A stretch of 64,000 nucleotides of DNA from a bacterium (GTDB taxonomy: Bacteria > Krumholzibacteriota > Krumholzibacteriia > LZORAL124-64-63). The translations under genes were made by a program, and so were the position numbers. The stretch covers positions 372,001 through 436,000 of the forward strand of contig JADJCK010000004.1 in assembly GCA_016703265.1 (NCBI GenBank), read 5' to 3'. This document shows, in pieces, positions 1 through 7,686 of the stretch (position 1 is the stretch's first letter; every line of letters begins with the position of its first letter). A model generated the notes under the pieces. The model saw only the letters and a program-made list of their open reading frames with translations, did no database searches and was not told the DNA's origin.

Positions 1-2
1 TC

Positions 3-815
3 GCCCTGCTCGATCAACACTACAAGGCCGGGCTCGAACAGGTCGACTTCCGCGCCAATCCCGACGCCGTCCGCCGCGACATCAACACGTGGGTCGAAGA
101 GCAGACGGCACAGAAGATCCGCAACCTGCTGGCCCCTGGCGCGCTCCATGCCGGCACCCGCCTGGTGTTGGTCAACGCCATCCACTTCCTGGGCACCTGG
201 CAGCAGCCGTTCGCCGTCGATGCCACCACCGACGGTCCGTTCCATCGCGAACGCGGCGGCGACGTGACGCTGCCGTTCATGCACGTGACCGGCCGCTTCG
301 GCTATGCCGAGGACGGCGAGGTCCAGATCCTGGCCCTGCCCTACAAGGGCGGCGCCCTGGAGATGGTCCTGATCCTGCCGGCCGAAGGTACTTCTTTGTC
401 TTCGGTCGAAGCCGGCCTCGACGCCGACAAGTTCGCCGGCTGGCTGGCCGCGCCGGCGCCGGCGCGCGTCGCCGTCGGTCTGCCACGCCTGCATCTCGAG
501 ACGGCGTTCGACCTGGCCGGGACGCTGGCGGCGCTGGGGATGCCGACGGCCTTCACCGCCGCCGCCGATTTCTCCGGCCTGACGACGACCGGCGCACCCC
601 TGAACATCGACAAGGTGGTGCACAAGGCCTATCTGGATGTCGACGAGAAGGGCACCGAAGCCGCGGCCGCGACAGCGGTGACGATGGAGGTCACCTCGGC
701 CCGCCCGGTGGAGCAGCTGAAGGTGTTCACGGCGGACCGGCCGTTCATCCTGGCGATCAGGCATCAGGCCAGTGGGGCGGTGTTGTTCCTGGGGCGGGTG
801 GCGGATCCTTCATAG
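3..815 (+). CDS. serpin-family protease inhibitor (C-terminal part)
   Basis: The reading frame is open from the window edge, so the N-terminus is missing and about 270 residues remain of a domain that is usually 370-400. Serpin landmarks are visible: the VNAIHFLGTW strand near residue 54, the hinge before the reactive loop (VHKAYLDVDEKGTEAAAATA), and the C-terminal signature DRPFILAIRHQASGAVLFLG. The small-residue hinge (GTEAAAATA) is the kind found in inhibitory serpins that insert the loop after cleavage. Bacterial serpins are usually secreted or periplasmic and trap serine or cysteine proteases by a suicide mechanism. The reactive-site residues lie in TAVTMEVTSARP, but P1 cannot be fixed by eye. 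The gene is convergent with the next one, with a repeat pair between them. Confidence 0.93.
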   Translation, partial: ALLDQHYKAGLEQVDFRANPDAVRRDINTWVEEQTAQKIRNLLAPGALHAGTRLVLVNAIHFLGTWQQPFAVDATTDGPFHRERGGDVTLPFMHVTGRFGYAEDGEVQILALPYKGGALEMVLILPAEGTSLSSVEAGLDADKFAGWLAAPAPARVAVGLPRLHLETAFDLAGTLAALGMPTAFTAAADFSGLTTTGAPLNIDKVVHKAYLDVDEKGTEAAAATAVTMEVTSARPVEQLKVFTADRPFILAIRHQASGAVLFLGRVADPS

Positions 816-841
816 GTGGGCCGACCGCTCCGGCCACTATC

Positions 842-890
842 ACTTGCGCCGGCGCAAGTCGGGCGATCGCCACTTGCGCCGGCGCAACTA
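842..890. repeat. palindromic repeat, pair of copies (core TTGCGCCGGCGCAA)
   Basis: Two perfect 14-bp cores lie at 844-857 and 874-887, 30 bp apart in the same register. The spacer contains a further palindrome, GGCGATCGCC (863-872). The second copy ends immediately before the stop codon of the minus-strand gene (888-890). The pair sits between two convergent genes, where it could act as a bidirectional RNA hairpin, but there is no U-tract. Confidence 0.9.
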
Positions 891-1370
891 CTTCTCTGCC
901 GCCCCCGCAATGAGCTCCGTCACCCGAGGTTGCACCCCGTTCGGCACCGCGATCGACAGCTGGTAGTGCACGATCTCGAGGCGCTCGCCCGCGACACGCA
1001 TCACGCCCGTGGCCTGCAGCACGCCCATCGACGAATCGAGCTGCTCGTCGAACCAGATCATCGCGCCGTCTGCCGACCCGCGAACGTGGCGCTCGCGCGG
1101 CACCAGCGTCCAGGCGCTCTCGCGCTCGAAGAAGCGCGCCGCCCAGGCCTTGAAGGCGTCGCGGGTCCAGCGCTCGGTGCGGTCGGTGCCGATGTAGATG
1201 CCGTCGGCGGCGATCTTGTCGAAGAAGGCGGGCCGCGCGTGCGCGGCGTCGGCATGCCACTCGTCGACGAAGGCGTTCACGCGCGCGGTCAGCGCGGCGT
1301 CGTCAGCGCGGGCCGACGGTGCCGCGCCTGCCAGCGCGAGGACAGTGGCCAGGATCACGAACGTCTTCAT
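888..1370 (-). CDS. secreted SnoaL/NTF2-like (DUF4440-type) protein
   Basis: This 160-residue protein has a clear signal peptide (MKTFVILATVLALAGAAPSARA, cleavage near residue 22). The remaining ~138 residues read like the NTF2/SnoaL cone fold used by DUF4440 proteins: a helical start (VNAFVDEWHADA), then D-x-I-YIGTDRTERW, RDAFKAWAARFF and several beta strands. Such proteins are ligand-binding or of unknown enzymatic function, and export points to the periplasm. It lies 14 nt behind the AHSA1-like gene on the same strand and is probably co-transcribed with it. The substrate is unknown. Confidence 0.75.
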   Translation of the reverse strand: MKTFVILATVLALAGAAPSARADDAALTARVNAFVDEWHADAAHARPAFFDKIAADGIYIGTDRTERWTRDAFKAWAARFFERESAWTLVPRERHVRGSADGAMIWFDEQLDSSMGVLQATGVMRVAGERLEIVHYQLSIAVPNGVQPRVTELIAGAAEK

Positions 1371-1384
1371 CGATGAGCCTCCAT

Positions 1385-1837
1385 TCAGCCCTGATCCGGA
1401 ATCTCCGGCTCGACCAGCTGTGTCAGCAGCGTGAGCGACTCATGCCAGCCAAGGTAGCACGCCTCGGTGGGGATCATCTCGGGGATTCCTTCCTGCACGA
1501 TCGACACCTCGGTGCCGCACGAGACCTGCTTGAGGTCCACGGTCACGACCATGCCGCCGGGCAGGTTCGGGTCGTCGAAGGCGTCGGTGTGGCGGATGCG
1601 CCGGCCCGGCTCCAGTTCCAGGTACTTGCCCCCGAACGAATGCGAGCTGCCGGTGCTGAAGTTCGTGAACGACATCTTGTAGGTGCCGCCGACGGTGGCG
1701 TCGAGGTGGTGCACCTTGCCGGTGAATCCGTGCGGGGGCAGCCACTTGACCATCGCGTCGGGATCGAGGAACGCGCGGTACACGCGCTCGGCCGGGGCGC
1801 GCAGCACGCGGTGCAGTCGGATGGTGTTGCCGGGCAT
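1385..1837 (-). CDS. SRPBCC / AHSA1-like domain protein
   Basis: This 150-residue protein is a single START-like (SRPBCC) domain of the Aha1 C-terminal type. The typical pattern is present: an opening strand IRLHRVLRAPAERVYRAF, then DPDAMVKWLPPHGF, GGTYKMSF, G-x-YLELEPGRRIRHTDAF and a final helix (LGWHESLTLLTQLVE). Bacterial members bind hydrophobic ligands, and many are of unknown function. There is no signal peptide, so it is cytoplasmic. It is the first gene of a two-gene minus-strand unit with the SnoaL-like gene. The family assignment is firm; the ligand cannot be told. Confidence 0.85.
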   Translation of the reverse strand: MPGNTIRLHRVLRAPAERVYRAFLDPDAMVKWLPPHGFTGKVHHLDATVGGTYKMSFTNFSTGSSHSFGGKYLELEPGRRIRHTDAFDDPNLPGGMVVTVDLKQVSCGTEVSIVQEGIPEMIPTEACYLGWHESLTLLTQLVEPEIPDQG

Positions 1838-1956
1838 ATTGGGCGCCTTTCGCGGAAGGCGGGGCGTAGCGGATTCGCCTGATCAACGCACCTAGTGCGC
1901 TGGTCGGGGCGTGGAGCGGTCATGATACTGCGAGTGGGGTGGGGCGCCAGTGTGCG

Positions 1957-1976
1957 GACTTGCGCCGGCGCAAGTC
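1957..1976. repeat. palindromic repeat (GACTTGCGCCGGCGCAAGTC)
   Basis: This is a perfect 20-bp palindrome, extendable by one pair to 1956-1977. It lies between the divergent AHSA1-like and ABC-transporter genes. The rest of the 297-bp gap (1838-2134) shows no other clear feature. Confidence 0.92.
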
Positions 1977-2134
1977 CCGGGCGGACCTCGGCGCAACCCC
2001 CTGTTGGCGTGAAGATTGACGGGATGACTGCCGAAGTGGGACACTCTCCGGGCCGACGACATCGCGGGATGCGTCTTTTGACATGATGCCGGCCAAGCAG
2101 CCCCGAATGCACATGCAGGGATGAGGAATGAATC

Positions 2135-3070
2135 GTGCCGCATAGCGCCATCCGGATAGAGCATCTGGTTCGCGAATTCGGATCCGTCAAGGCTGTGGAC
2201 GACCTCAGCCTGGACATCGGTCCTGGCTCCGTGTTCGGCTTTCTCGGCCCGAACGGATCCGGCAAGACGACAACGATCAGGATGCTGCTGGGCCTGGTGG
2301 TGCCGACCACGGGGACGGCAATCGTCCTCGGTCATGACATCCGAAACGAAGCGCACCTCATCCGGCAGCACTGCGGCGTGCTGTGCGAGCACTCGGGACT
2401 CTATGAGCGGCTGAGCGCCGAGGACAATCTGCAGTTCTATGGGCGCGTCTGGCACTTGAACGCTGCTGGCCGCGCCGCACGCATCTGCGAATTGCTAACC
2501 GCAGCCGGGCTATGGGAACGACGCCATGAGCGCGTGGGAACCTGGAGCCGCGGGATGCGACAGAAGTTGGCGATCGCCCGGGCGGTCCTCCATCGGCCGC
2601 GGGTAGTGATCCTCGACGAGCCGACGGCGGGACTGGATCCACAGGCTTCGACGGAACTCAGGGCGGCGCTGCTGGCCATGGTTGCCAGCGAAGGCACCAC
2701 GGTGTTCATCAATACGCACAATCTCGCCGAGGCGGAGAAGCTGTGCACCTTGGTAGGCGTCATCCGGCAAGGGAAGCTGCTTGCCGTCGGCAGCCCGGAT
2801 GAACTGCGTCGGCGTCGCACAATTCCCTGCCTCGAGATCCGCGGACGAGGCCTGGATTCCGGGCGGTTGCTGCAGGAGATGCGAACAAACAGCGCGGTCA
2901 TCTCCGCGGTCTGCGAGGGCAACGCGCTCTTCATCGAACTCGGCGATGCGGCCGCCGTGCCGTCCCTGGTCAGCCTGGCCGTGGGGATGGGCGCGGAGAT
3001 CGAGGAAGTCAGGAAGCCGGACCGCAGCCTGGAGGATGCCTATCTGGCGGTCATGGAGGAGAATCAATGA
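2135..3070 (+). CDS. ABC transporter ATP-binding protein
   Basis: This 311-residue protein has a full ABC ATPase domain in the first ~220 residues: Walker A GPNGSGKTTT (38-47), a Q-loop region, a signature variant WSRGMRQKLAIARA, and Walker B VVILDEPTAGLDP followed by the switch His in THNLAEAEKL. The C-terminal ~90 residues form the accessory domain common in ABC-2 exporters of the CcmA/NatA type. A GTG start at 2135 is preceded by GAGGA at good spacing. The gene overlaps the permease gene by four bases (ATGA), so the two are translationally coupled and form one exporter. The substrate is not evident. Confidence 0.92.
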   Translation: MPHSAIRIEHLVREFGSVKAVDDLSLDIGPGSVFGFLGPNGSGKTTTIRMLLGLVVPTTGTAIVLGHDIRNEAHLIRQHCGVLCEHSGLYERLSAEDNLQFYGRVWHLNAAGRAARICELLTAAGLWERRHERVGTWSRGMRQKLAIARAVLHRPRVVILDEPTAGLDPQASTELRAALLAMVASEGTTVFINTHNLAEAEKLCTLVGVIRQGKLLAVGSPDELRRRRTIPCLEIRGRGLDSGRLLQEMRTNSAVISAVCEGNALFIELGDAAAVPSLVSLAVGMGAEIEEVRKPDRSLEDAYLAVMEENQ

Positions 3071-3798
3071 TGGACGATATCCGGGCCGTCTTCTGGAAGG
3101 AATGGCGGGAATTCGGCGTGTTCTCCGGAGGCCGGCGCGAGTTGGGCCTGATCCTGTTCATTGCCGTCATCGGTATCTATGTGCCGTTCGAAATGGGTAT
3201 CCAATGGGTGGAGTCCCCGCTGTTGCTGATGATCTGGGCATGGCTTCCCACGCTTCTGGCCGGTCCGCTTGCGGCGGATTCGTTTGCCGGCGAGCGCGAG
3301 AGGCACACCCTGGAGACGTTGCTCTCCAGTCGGCTACCGGATCACGCCATCCTTTTCGGGAAGCTCGCGGCGCTGGCCACCTATGCGCTGGCGATCACCT
3401 GGATCGTCATGCTCGTCGGGATCGTGACGGTCAACGTGGCGCATGGGCACGGGGCGCTGATTCTCTATGCGCCGTTGAACTTCGCCGGCAGCATCGGAGT
3501 CAGCATCCTGGGCGCGGTGATGGCGTCCGGATTCGGAACACTGGTCTCGCTGAGGTCGGCCACGGCTCGCCAGGCCCAGCAGTTGCTCGGTCGGTTGCCG
3601 ATCGTGCTGGTTCTTCTGGCCGCGATCGGCGCCAAGGTGATTCCCCACGCCTGGCAGACCCGCGTTTCGGCGGACATCGCGGCGGCCGGAGTGGCCCCGT
3701 TGATCGCAACCGGTCTCTGCGTGATCGGCGCCCTGGCGGCGATCGTGGTTCGGCTTGCCGTCCTGAAGTTCAGGCGTGCGGGGGCGATTCTGGACTAG
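3067..3798 (+). CDS. ABC-2 type transporter permease
   Basis: This 243-residue membrane protein has about six hydrophobic segments (near residues 28-46, 56-74, 110-130, 145-165, 178-195 and 210-230). The first cytoplasmic stretch has FAGERERHTLETLLSSRLP, the motif typical of ABC-2 permeases (ERE-x-x-TLE-x-LL). It starts inside the stop codon of the ATPase gene. The pair would export a small molecule, lipid or peptide. No neighbouring substrate gene identifies which. Confidence 0.9.
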   Translation: MMDDIRAVFWKEWREFGVFSGGRRELGLILFIAVIGIYVPFEMGIQWVESPLLLMIWAWLPTLLAGPLAADSFAGERERHTLETLLSSRLPDHAILFGKLAALATYALAITWIVMLVGIVTVNVAHGHGALILYAPLNFAGSIGVSILGAVMASGFGTLVSLRSATARQAQQLLGRLPIVLVLLAAIGAKVIPHAWQTRVSADIAAAGVAPLIATGLCVIGALAAIVVRLAVLKFRRAGAILD

Positions 3799-3850
3799 GC
3801 TGCCGTTGCGGCACCGGGGTGTCCGCGTGTCGCCACGCACCGCCGCGCTC

Positions 3851-3870
3851 GACTTGCGCCGGCGCAAGTC
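3851..3870. repeat. palindromic repeat (GACTTGCGCCGGCGCAAGTC)
   Basis: This perfect 20-bp palindrome lies 52 nt after the permease stop codon and about 80 nt before the HigA promoter. Confidence 0.92.
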
Positions 3871-3949
3871 TGCTCCCGGAATCTTCCAAGCCCACGGCGT
3901 GCGCCCGCTCAATTGTGTCAGGCGCATGGACTCGTCTCCATGGCGGCGG

Positions 3950-3978
3950 TTGAAATAGCATGAGAGTCATGCTATCAT
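3950..3978 (+). promoter_or_regulatory. sigma70-type promoter with embedded HigA operator
   Basis: A -35 box TTGAAA (3950-3955) and a -10 box TATCAT (3973-3978) are separated by exactly 17 bp. The spacer carries a perfect inverted repeat, TAGCATGA-GAG-TCATGCTA (3956-3974). This is the arrangement expected if the downstream HTH protein represses its own promoter. It also shows that translation cannot begin at the in-frame ATG at 3960. Confidence 0.75.
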
Positions 3979-4037
3979 GGTCCGGTCGTTCAGGGATCCG
4001 ACAACTGAGGATATTTGCCGGTACGAGGGGTTTCGTC

Positions 4038-4346
4038 ATGGTGCGCGTCCCGACACATCGAGAGCCGACCCATCCGGGCGAGATGCTTCTTGAGGAGTTC
4101 CTCAAGCCGCTGGGCATCTCGCAGCGGGATCTGGCCGATGGCATCCATGTCCCGTACCAGCGGGTCAACGAGCTGGTCAACCAGCGTCGCGGGATGACGC
4201 CGAGTACGGCGCTCCGCTTGTCGCGCTATTTCGGCAATAGTGCCGACTTCTGGATGTCGCTGCAGTACCGCTGGGACCTGTACTGGGCCATGCAGAGCGA
4301 GGAGTCCGAGCTGAAGAAGATCCGTCCGGTGCGGGTGGGCGGCTAG
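4038..4346 (+). CDS. higA: HigA-family antitoxin / XRE transcriptional regulator (orphan)
   Basis: This 102-residue protein matches the HigA/VapI addiction-module family: THPGEMLLEEFLKPLGISQ, then a helix-turn-helix (RDLADGIHVPYQRVNELVNQRRG), MTPSTALRLSRYFGNSADFWMSLQ and the usual tail YRWDLYWAMQ. The ATG at 4038 was chosen because GAGGGG precedes it at good spacing and because the promoter lies upstream of it. In typical loci a HigB RelE-like toxin gene directly precedes higA. Here the 240 bp upstream encode nothing like it, and downstream there is a terminator. It is therefore a solitary antitoxin-like regulator, probably autoregulated through the palindrome at 3956-3974. A partner elsewhere in the genome cannot be excluded. 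Confidence 0.88.
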   Translation: MVRVPTHREPTHPGEMLLEEFLKPLGISQRDLADGIHVPYQRVNELVNQRRGMTPSTALRLSRYFGNSADFWMSLQYRWDLYWAMQSEESELKKIRPVRVGG

Positions 4347-4395
4347 GCGGCGGCGTTGTCGAGGCGGTCGAGCAACTGCATTGAAAACTGAAGAC

Positions 4396-4425
4396 GGGCG
4401 CTCCCTGGGGAGCGCCCGCCTCTTT
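4396..4425 (+). terminator. rho-independent terminator after higA
   Basis: A perfect 10-bp stem, GGGCGCTCCC / GGGAGCGCCC (4396-4405 and 4408-4417), is followed by a TCTTTT tract. Confidence 0.8.
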
Positions 4426-4460
4426 TCGAACAGCATGGGTCACGACTTGCGCCACCGACC

Positions 4461-4480
4461 CACTTGCGCCGGCGCAAGTC
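4461..4480. repeat. palindromic repeat copy with nearby half-copy
   Basis: A perfect 14-bp core lies at 4464-4477. A half-site, GACTTGCGCC, lies 17 nt upstream at 4444-4453. The locus is between the convergent higA and helicase genes. Confidence 0.9.
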
Positions 4481-4492
4481 CTCAGCCCCGGA

Positions 4493-5884
4493 CTACCGCG
4501 GCCGCCCAAACGTCCGCCGCGGCCCGCTCTGTCCCTGCGCCGCCGGCCTGCCGCCCGTGCCGCCGTTACCGCCCGAGCGCGCCCCCGCGCCCGACGAACC
4601 ACCCGTACCAGCCCCGCGTCCACCGCTCCGGCGCGCCGCCGGCTTCGCAGCCGCCACCGGCCCGCTCTCGCCGCGCGGCGTCCAGTTGCCGTCGCGCTCC
4701 ATGCGCGGGCGGCCCTGACGCGGCGGCGTGGAGCCGTAATCGAAGCCATCCAGGAGCCGGCGCTCGATGCGCGTGCCCAGCACGCGCTCGATGCCGCGCA
4801 CGAGCGGCTCGTCTTCCGGAGTCGTGAAGGTGAAGGCCTCGCCCGTCAGTTCCGCGCGGCCGGTGCGGCCGATGCGGTGGGTGTAAGCTTCGACCGTCGA
4901 CGGCATGTCGTAGTTGATCACGTGCGAGATGGCGCTGATGTCGATGCCGCGCGCGGCCAGGTCGGTCGCTACCAGGATGTCGAAGCGTTCCTTGCGGAAG
5001 CCGTCGAGTGCGGCCTGGCGGCGGTTCTGCGTCATGTTGCCCTGCAGTGCGGACACGCGGTGGCCCTTCTGCTCCAGGATCTCGGCCAGGTGGCGGGCAC
5101 GACGCTTGGTGCGCGTGAAGATGAGCACCTTGCCGGTGGCCTCGCGCTCGAGCATCTCGAGCAGCAGCGGACCCTTGATGTTCTCGCGCATGGGGTACAG
5201 CGCGTGCGAGACGGTGGCTGCCGGCCGCGAATGGCCGATTTCCACGACCACGGGATCGCGCAGGATCTGGTCGGCCAGCTGGCGGATGTCCTTCGGCATG
5301 GTGGCCGAGAAGAACAGCGTCTGCCGCTGCGTCGGCAGCTGCGCGATGATGCGCCGCACGTCGGGCAAAAATCCCATGTCGCACATCTGGTCGGCCTCAT
5401 CAAGCACCAGCACCTCGATGCCGCGCAGGTCGATGGTGCCGCTATCCACGTGGTCGAGCAGCCGGCCGGGGCAGGCTACCACCACGTCGACGCCGCGCCG
5501 CAGCTTCTCGTCCTGCGGACGCTTGCTCATACCGCCGTACAGCGCCGCGCCGCTCAGGCCCACGACACCGCCGAACTGCGCGCCGGCCTGCCCGATCTGG
5601 TCGGCCAGTTCGCGCGTCGGCGCCAGGATGAGGCAGCGCGGGCCGCGGGGGCCCATCAGGCGCGGGCCGTTGGCCAGGCGATGGGCGATGGGCAGCATGA
5701 ACGCCGCCGTCTTGCCGGTGCCGGTCTGGGCGATACCCAGCACATCGTACCCTTCCATGACGACCGGGATGGCCTTCTGCTGGATGGGCGTGGGCTTGGT
5801 GTAGCCGGCCTTGGTGACCGCCGCCAGCAGGCGGGGCTCAAGGGCGAAAGCGGCGAATTCGGAAGGCTTCGTATTCAAGTTCAA
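4493..5884 (-). CDS. DEAD-box ATP-dependent RNA helicase (RhlE-like)
   Basis: This 463-residue protein carries all core motifs in order: the Q-motif (GYTKPTPIQQKAIP), motif I AQTGTGKT, Ia PTRELA, GG, TPGR-equivalent CPGRLLD, motif II DEAD, motif III SAT, then ARGIDI and HRIGRTGR in the second RecA domain. The last ~75 residues are a basic Gly/Ser/Arg/Pro-rich tail (RRSGGRGAGTGGSSG), typical of RhlE-type helicases and likely RNA-binding. It would unwind RNA during ribosome assembly or mRNA decay. The start fits the Q-motif position. The gene is convergent with higA and followed (upstream on the map) by a repeat copy. Confidence 0.95.
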   Translation of the reverse strand: MNLNTKPSEFAAFALEPRLLAAVTKAGYTKPTPIQQKAIPVVMEGYDVLGIAQTGTGKTAAFMLPIAHRLANGPRLMGPRGPRCLILAPTRELADQIGQAGAQFGGVVGLSGAALYGGMSKRPQDEKLRRGVDVVVACPGRLLDHVDSGTIDLRGIEVLVLDEADQMCDMGFLPDVRRIIAQLPTQRQTLFFSATMPKDIRQLADQILRDPVVVEIGHSRPAATVSHALYPMRENIKGPLLLEMLEREATGKVLIFTRTKRRARHLAEILEQKGHRVSALQGNMTQNRRQAALDGFRKERFDILVATDLAARGIDISAISHVINYDMPSTVEAYTHRIGRTGRAELTGEAFTFTTPEDEPLVRGIERVLGTRIERRLLDGFDYGSTPPRQGRPRMERDGNWTPRGESGPVAAAKPAARRSGGRGAGTGGSSGAGARSGGNGGTGGRPAAQGQSGPRRTFGRPR

Positions 5885-5942
5885 GTCTCCTCGGCCCGGT
5901 CAGGGCCGTTCTGGGCCCACACAGGGCCCGGATGGGTTTGGT

Positions 5943-6164
5943 TCAGCGCTCATTGCCGCGCTTGAAATTTCCGGTCACCTTGGCCATGGCCAACTGCTGA
6001 CCGACCGCATCCAGGTCCGGCACGCGCCGGAGGAAGGACTGTGCGGCTTCGTCCTTCAGGATCGTGACCTGCCGACCACGCCAGGTGATGAACACCTTGC
6101 CGCCCGCGCCTTCGCGCCAGGCGAACGGGGCATCGTCAAGGCCCCCGCGTCCTGTATCGGTCAT
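5943..6164 (-). CDS. small conserved-looking protein of unknown function
   Basis: This 73-residue protein begins at ATG 6164, which has GAGG eight bases upstream; a longer in-frame extension upstream is Arg-rich and unlikely. The sequence has a beta-rich middle (GGKVFITWRGRQVTILKDEAAQSFLRRV) followed by an amphipathic helix (LDAVGQQLAMAKVTGNFKRG). It has no signal peptide or cysteines. It lies 58 nt upstream of the helicase gene on the same strand and may share a transcript with it. I do not recognise a named family. Confidence 0.6.
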   Translation of the reverse strand: MTDTGRGGLDDAPFAWREGAGGKVFITWRGRQVTILKDEAAQSFLRRVPDLDAVGQQLAMAKVTGNFKRGNER

Positions 6165-6561
6165 CGGCAACAGCCTCAGGTTTGTGCGAAGGCGAACGCG
6201 TACGCGCACGGCGGCACACGGGTGTGCAGCACGCGGCATCGCGCTTGTCGCTCACAAGGGTACGAGGTGACCCGGTCCACAGGCGTCAGAAGCCCTGTGA
6301 TATCGCCGCGGAGCAGCGGCCCCGCCCAGCGCGGGTCCAGGCCAGATGGCAGAGGAATCGCCCAAGCGGCATGGCGGCGGGCACTTTCGGCGCGCCTGCC
6401 ATGTGCATCCATGATCGTCGTTCAACACCGAATCCGCAACTTGTATCTCCGCAGGCGGTTTGGGGCGCCGGACAGGGGCGGTTTGCGACACCGCGGATGT
6501 TGTCGCAATTTGTCGCCTCGCGGGCGGCGAACGGACCCACCTTGTGCAGGGAGCATGTGAC
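6165..6561. other. 397-bp intergenic region without recognised gene
   Basis: This gap lies between two divergent genes. I see no convincing coding frame, RNA structure or consensus promoter. A short direct repeat, TTGTCGCAA / TTTGTCGCC, lies near 6503-6522. No copy of the palindromic repeat occurs here. Confidence 0.5.
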
Positions 6562-6999
6562 ATGAAGGACAAGCTCGAATCACTGGCCCAATCGGCCAAG
6601 GACGGCGTTGGCGGCGGCGCCGGCGCGGTGCGGGACGCGGTGGGGCGGCTGGCGGAAATCGGCACGCTCAGTTCGGAGGCCGCCAAGACGCTGGCCGATG
6701 ACTTGAATGAGCTTTTGCCCGCCATCCGGCGCGCCGGCTACAGCGTGACCGGTATCGATATCGACGTGGCCATCCCCCCGCACATTGCGGTGCATTGCCA
6801 GCTCCAGGCCGAGGTGGCCGAGACCGAGCGGCAGGCGCTGCTCGACTCGCTTGAGGGTCGGCGGCTGGCGGCCAGCGCCATCCGCGCGCTCTTTCAGGTG
6901 GCCGACCTGCAGAAGCGGCTGTCGGCGGGCGACCTGAAGCCGACGGACGTGATCCTCGACCTGGGCGTGAATCCGGGGGTGAAGGTGCGGTACCGGTAG
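6562..6999 (+). CDS. hypothetical cytoplasmic protein
   Basis: This 145-residue protein starts at ATG 6562 with AGGGAG eleven bases upstream. The N-terminus is helical and small-residue rich (KLESLAQSAKDGVGGGAGAVRDAVGRLAEIG). It is followed by LLPAIRRAGYSVTGIDIDVAIPPHIAVHCQLQ and a Leu-rich C-terminal half ending in a strand (VILDLGVNPGVKVRYR). It has no signal peptide or cysteine cluster. The layout suggests a small helical-hairpin protein with a beta sheet. I do not recognise the family. A palindromic repeat begins right after the stop codon. Confidence 0.65.
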   Translation: MKDKLESLAQSAKDGVGGGAGAVRDAVGRLAEIGTLSSEAAKTLADDLNELLPAIRRAGYSVTGIDIDVAIPPHIAVHCQLQAEVAETERQALLDSLEGRRLAASAIRALFQVADLQKRLSAGDLKPTDVILDLGVNPGVKVRYR

Positions 7000-7002
7000 G
7001 CC

Positions 7003-7020
7003 AGTTGCGCCGGCGCAAGT
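7003..7020. repeat. palindromic repeat copy after stop codon
   Basis: A perfect core at 7005-7018 begins six bases after the stop codon at 6997-6999. It lies at the edge of the AT-rich region upstream of the sigma-factor gene. That region also has a direct repeat TGACAAT at 7089-7095 and 7100-7106. Confidence 0.9.
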
Positions 7021-7123
7021 TGATAACATGCTGTAGAATAAAAGATTAACAAATCTGCGAATACGATAATCGCGCGCGTTCTCAAAACGTGACAATAGAT
7101 GACAATTGCTGTACGCTTTCAGC

Positions 7124-7684
7124 ATGTCCCTGCCCACCAAAGCCGAGGTCACCCGCCTGCTCCTGGGCCGCGGCGCCCTGGAACACGAGCAGCTCCTGGA
7201 GCTGCTCTACGCCGAGTTGCGCGGCGCCGCCGGTCGGCTCATGGCGCGCGAACGCGACGCCCACACCCTGCAACCCACCGCCCTGGTGCACGAGGCGTGG
7301 CTGCGCCTGGTGGACCAGGATCGCATCGCCTGGACCGACCGCGCCCACTTCTACGGCATCGCCGCGCGCTGCATGCGGCAGGTGCTGGTCGACCATGCGC
7401 GGGCCCGCGCTGCGGACAAGAGGGGCGGCGGCTGGGCGCAGGTCACGCTCGACGAAGGCTTGCTGGCGGGGGAACGTCGCGAACTCGAGCTGCTCGGTCT
7501 CGACGAGGCGCTCAGCCGGCTGGCCGAACTGGACCCGCGCGCGGCGCAGGTGGTGGAGCGTCGCGTGTTCGGCGGCATGACGATCGAGGAGATCGCGGCC
7601 GACCTGGGCGTGTCGCCGCGCACCATCGACGGCGACTGGGCCACGGCGCGGCTGTGGCTGGCGCGCGAGCTGGAGAACACCTGA
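7124..7684 (+). CDS. ECF-type RNA polymerase sigma factor
   Basis: This 186-residue protein (start at ATG 7124; an in-frame ATG lies six codons upstream) resembles the ECF group often paired with Ser/Thr kinases. Region 2 is LLELLYAELRGAAGRLMARERDAHTLQPTALVHEAWLRLVDQ with RAHFYGIAARCMRQVLVDHAR. Region 4 is an HTH (VVERRVFGGMTIEEIAADLGVSPRTIDGDWATARLWLARELE). It has no anti-sigma gene beside it. It is followed after two bases by a kinase gene, so kinase-based control is likely. AT-rich DNA at 7020-7123 should hold its promoter. Confidence 0.92.
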   Translation: MSLPTKAEVTRLLLGRGALEHEQLLELLYAELRGAAGRLMARERDAHTLQPTALVHEAWLRLVDQDRIAWTDRAHFYGIAARCMRQVLVDHARARAADKRGGGWAQVTLDEGLLAGERRELELLGLDEALSRLAELDPRAAQVVERRVFGGMTIEEIAADLGVSPRTIDGDWATARLWLARELENT

Positions 7685-7686
7685 CC

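Noticed and set aside
3799..4037. Possible HigB toxin gene upstream of higA
   Set aside because: No frame gives a RelE-like sequence, and the promoter and operator lie too close to higA to leave room for one.
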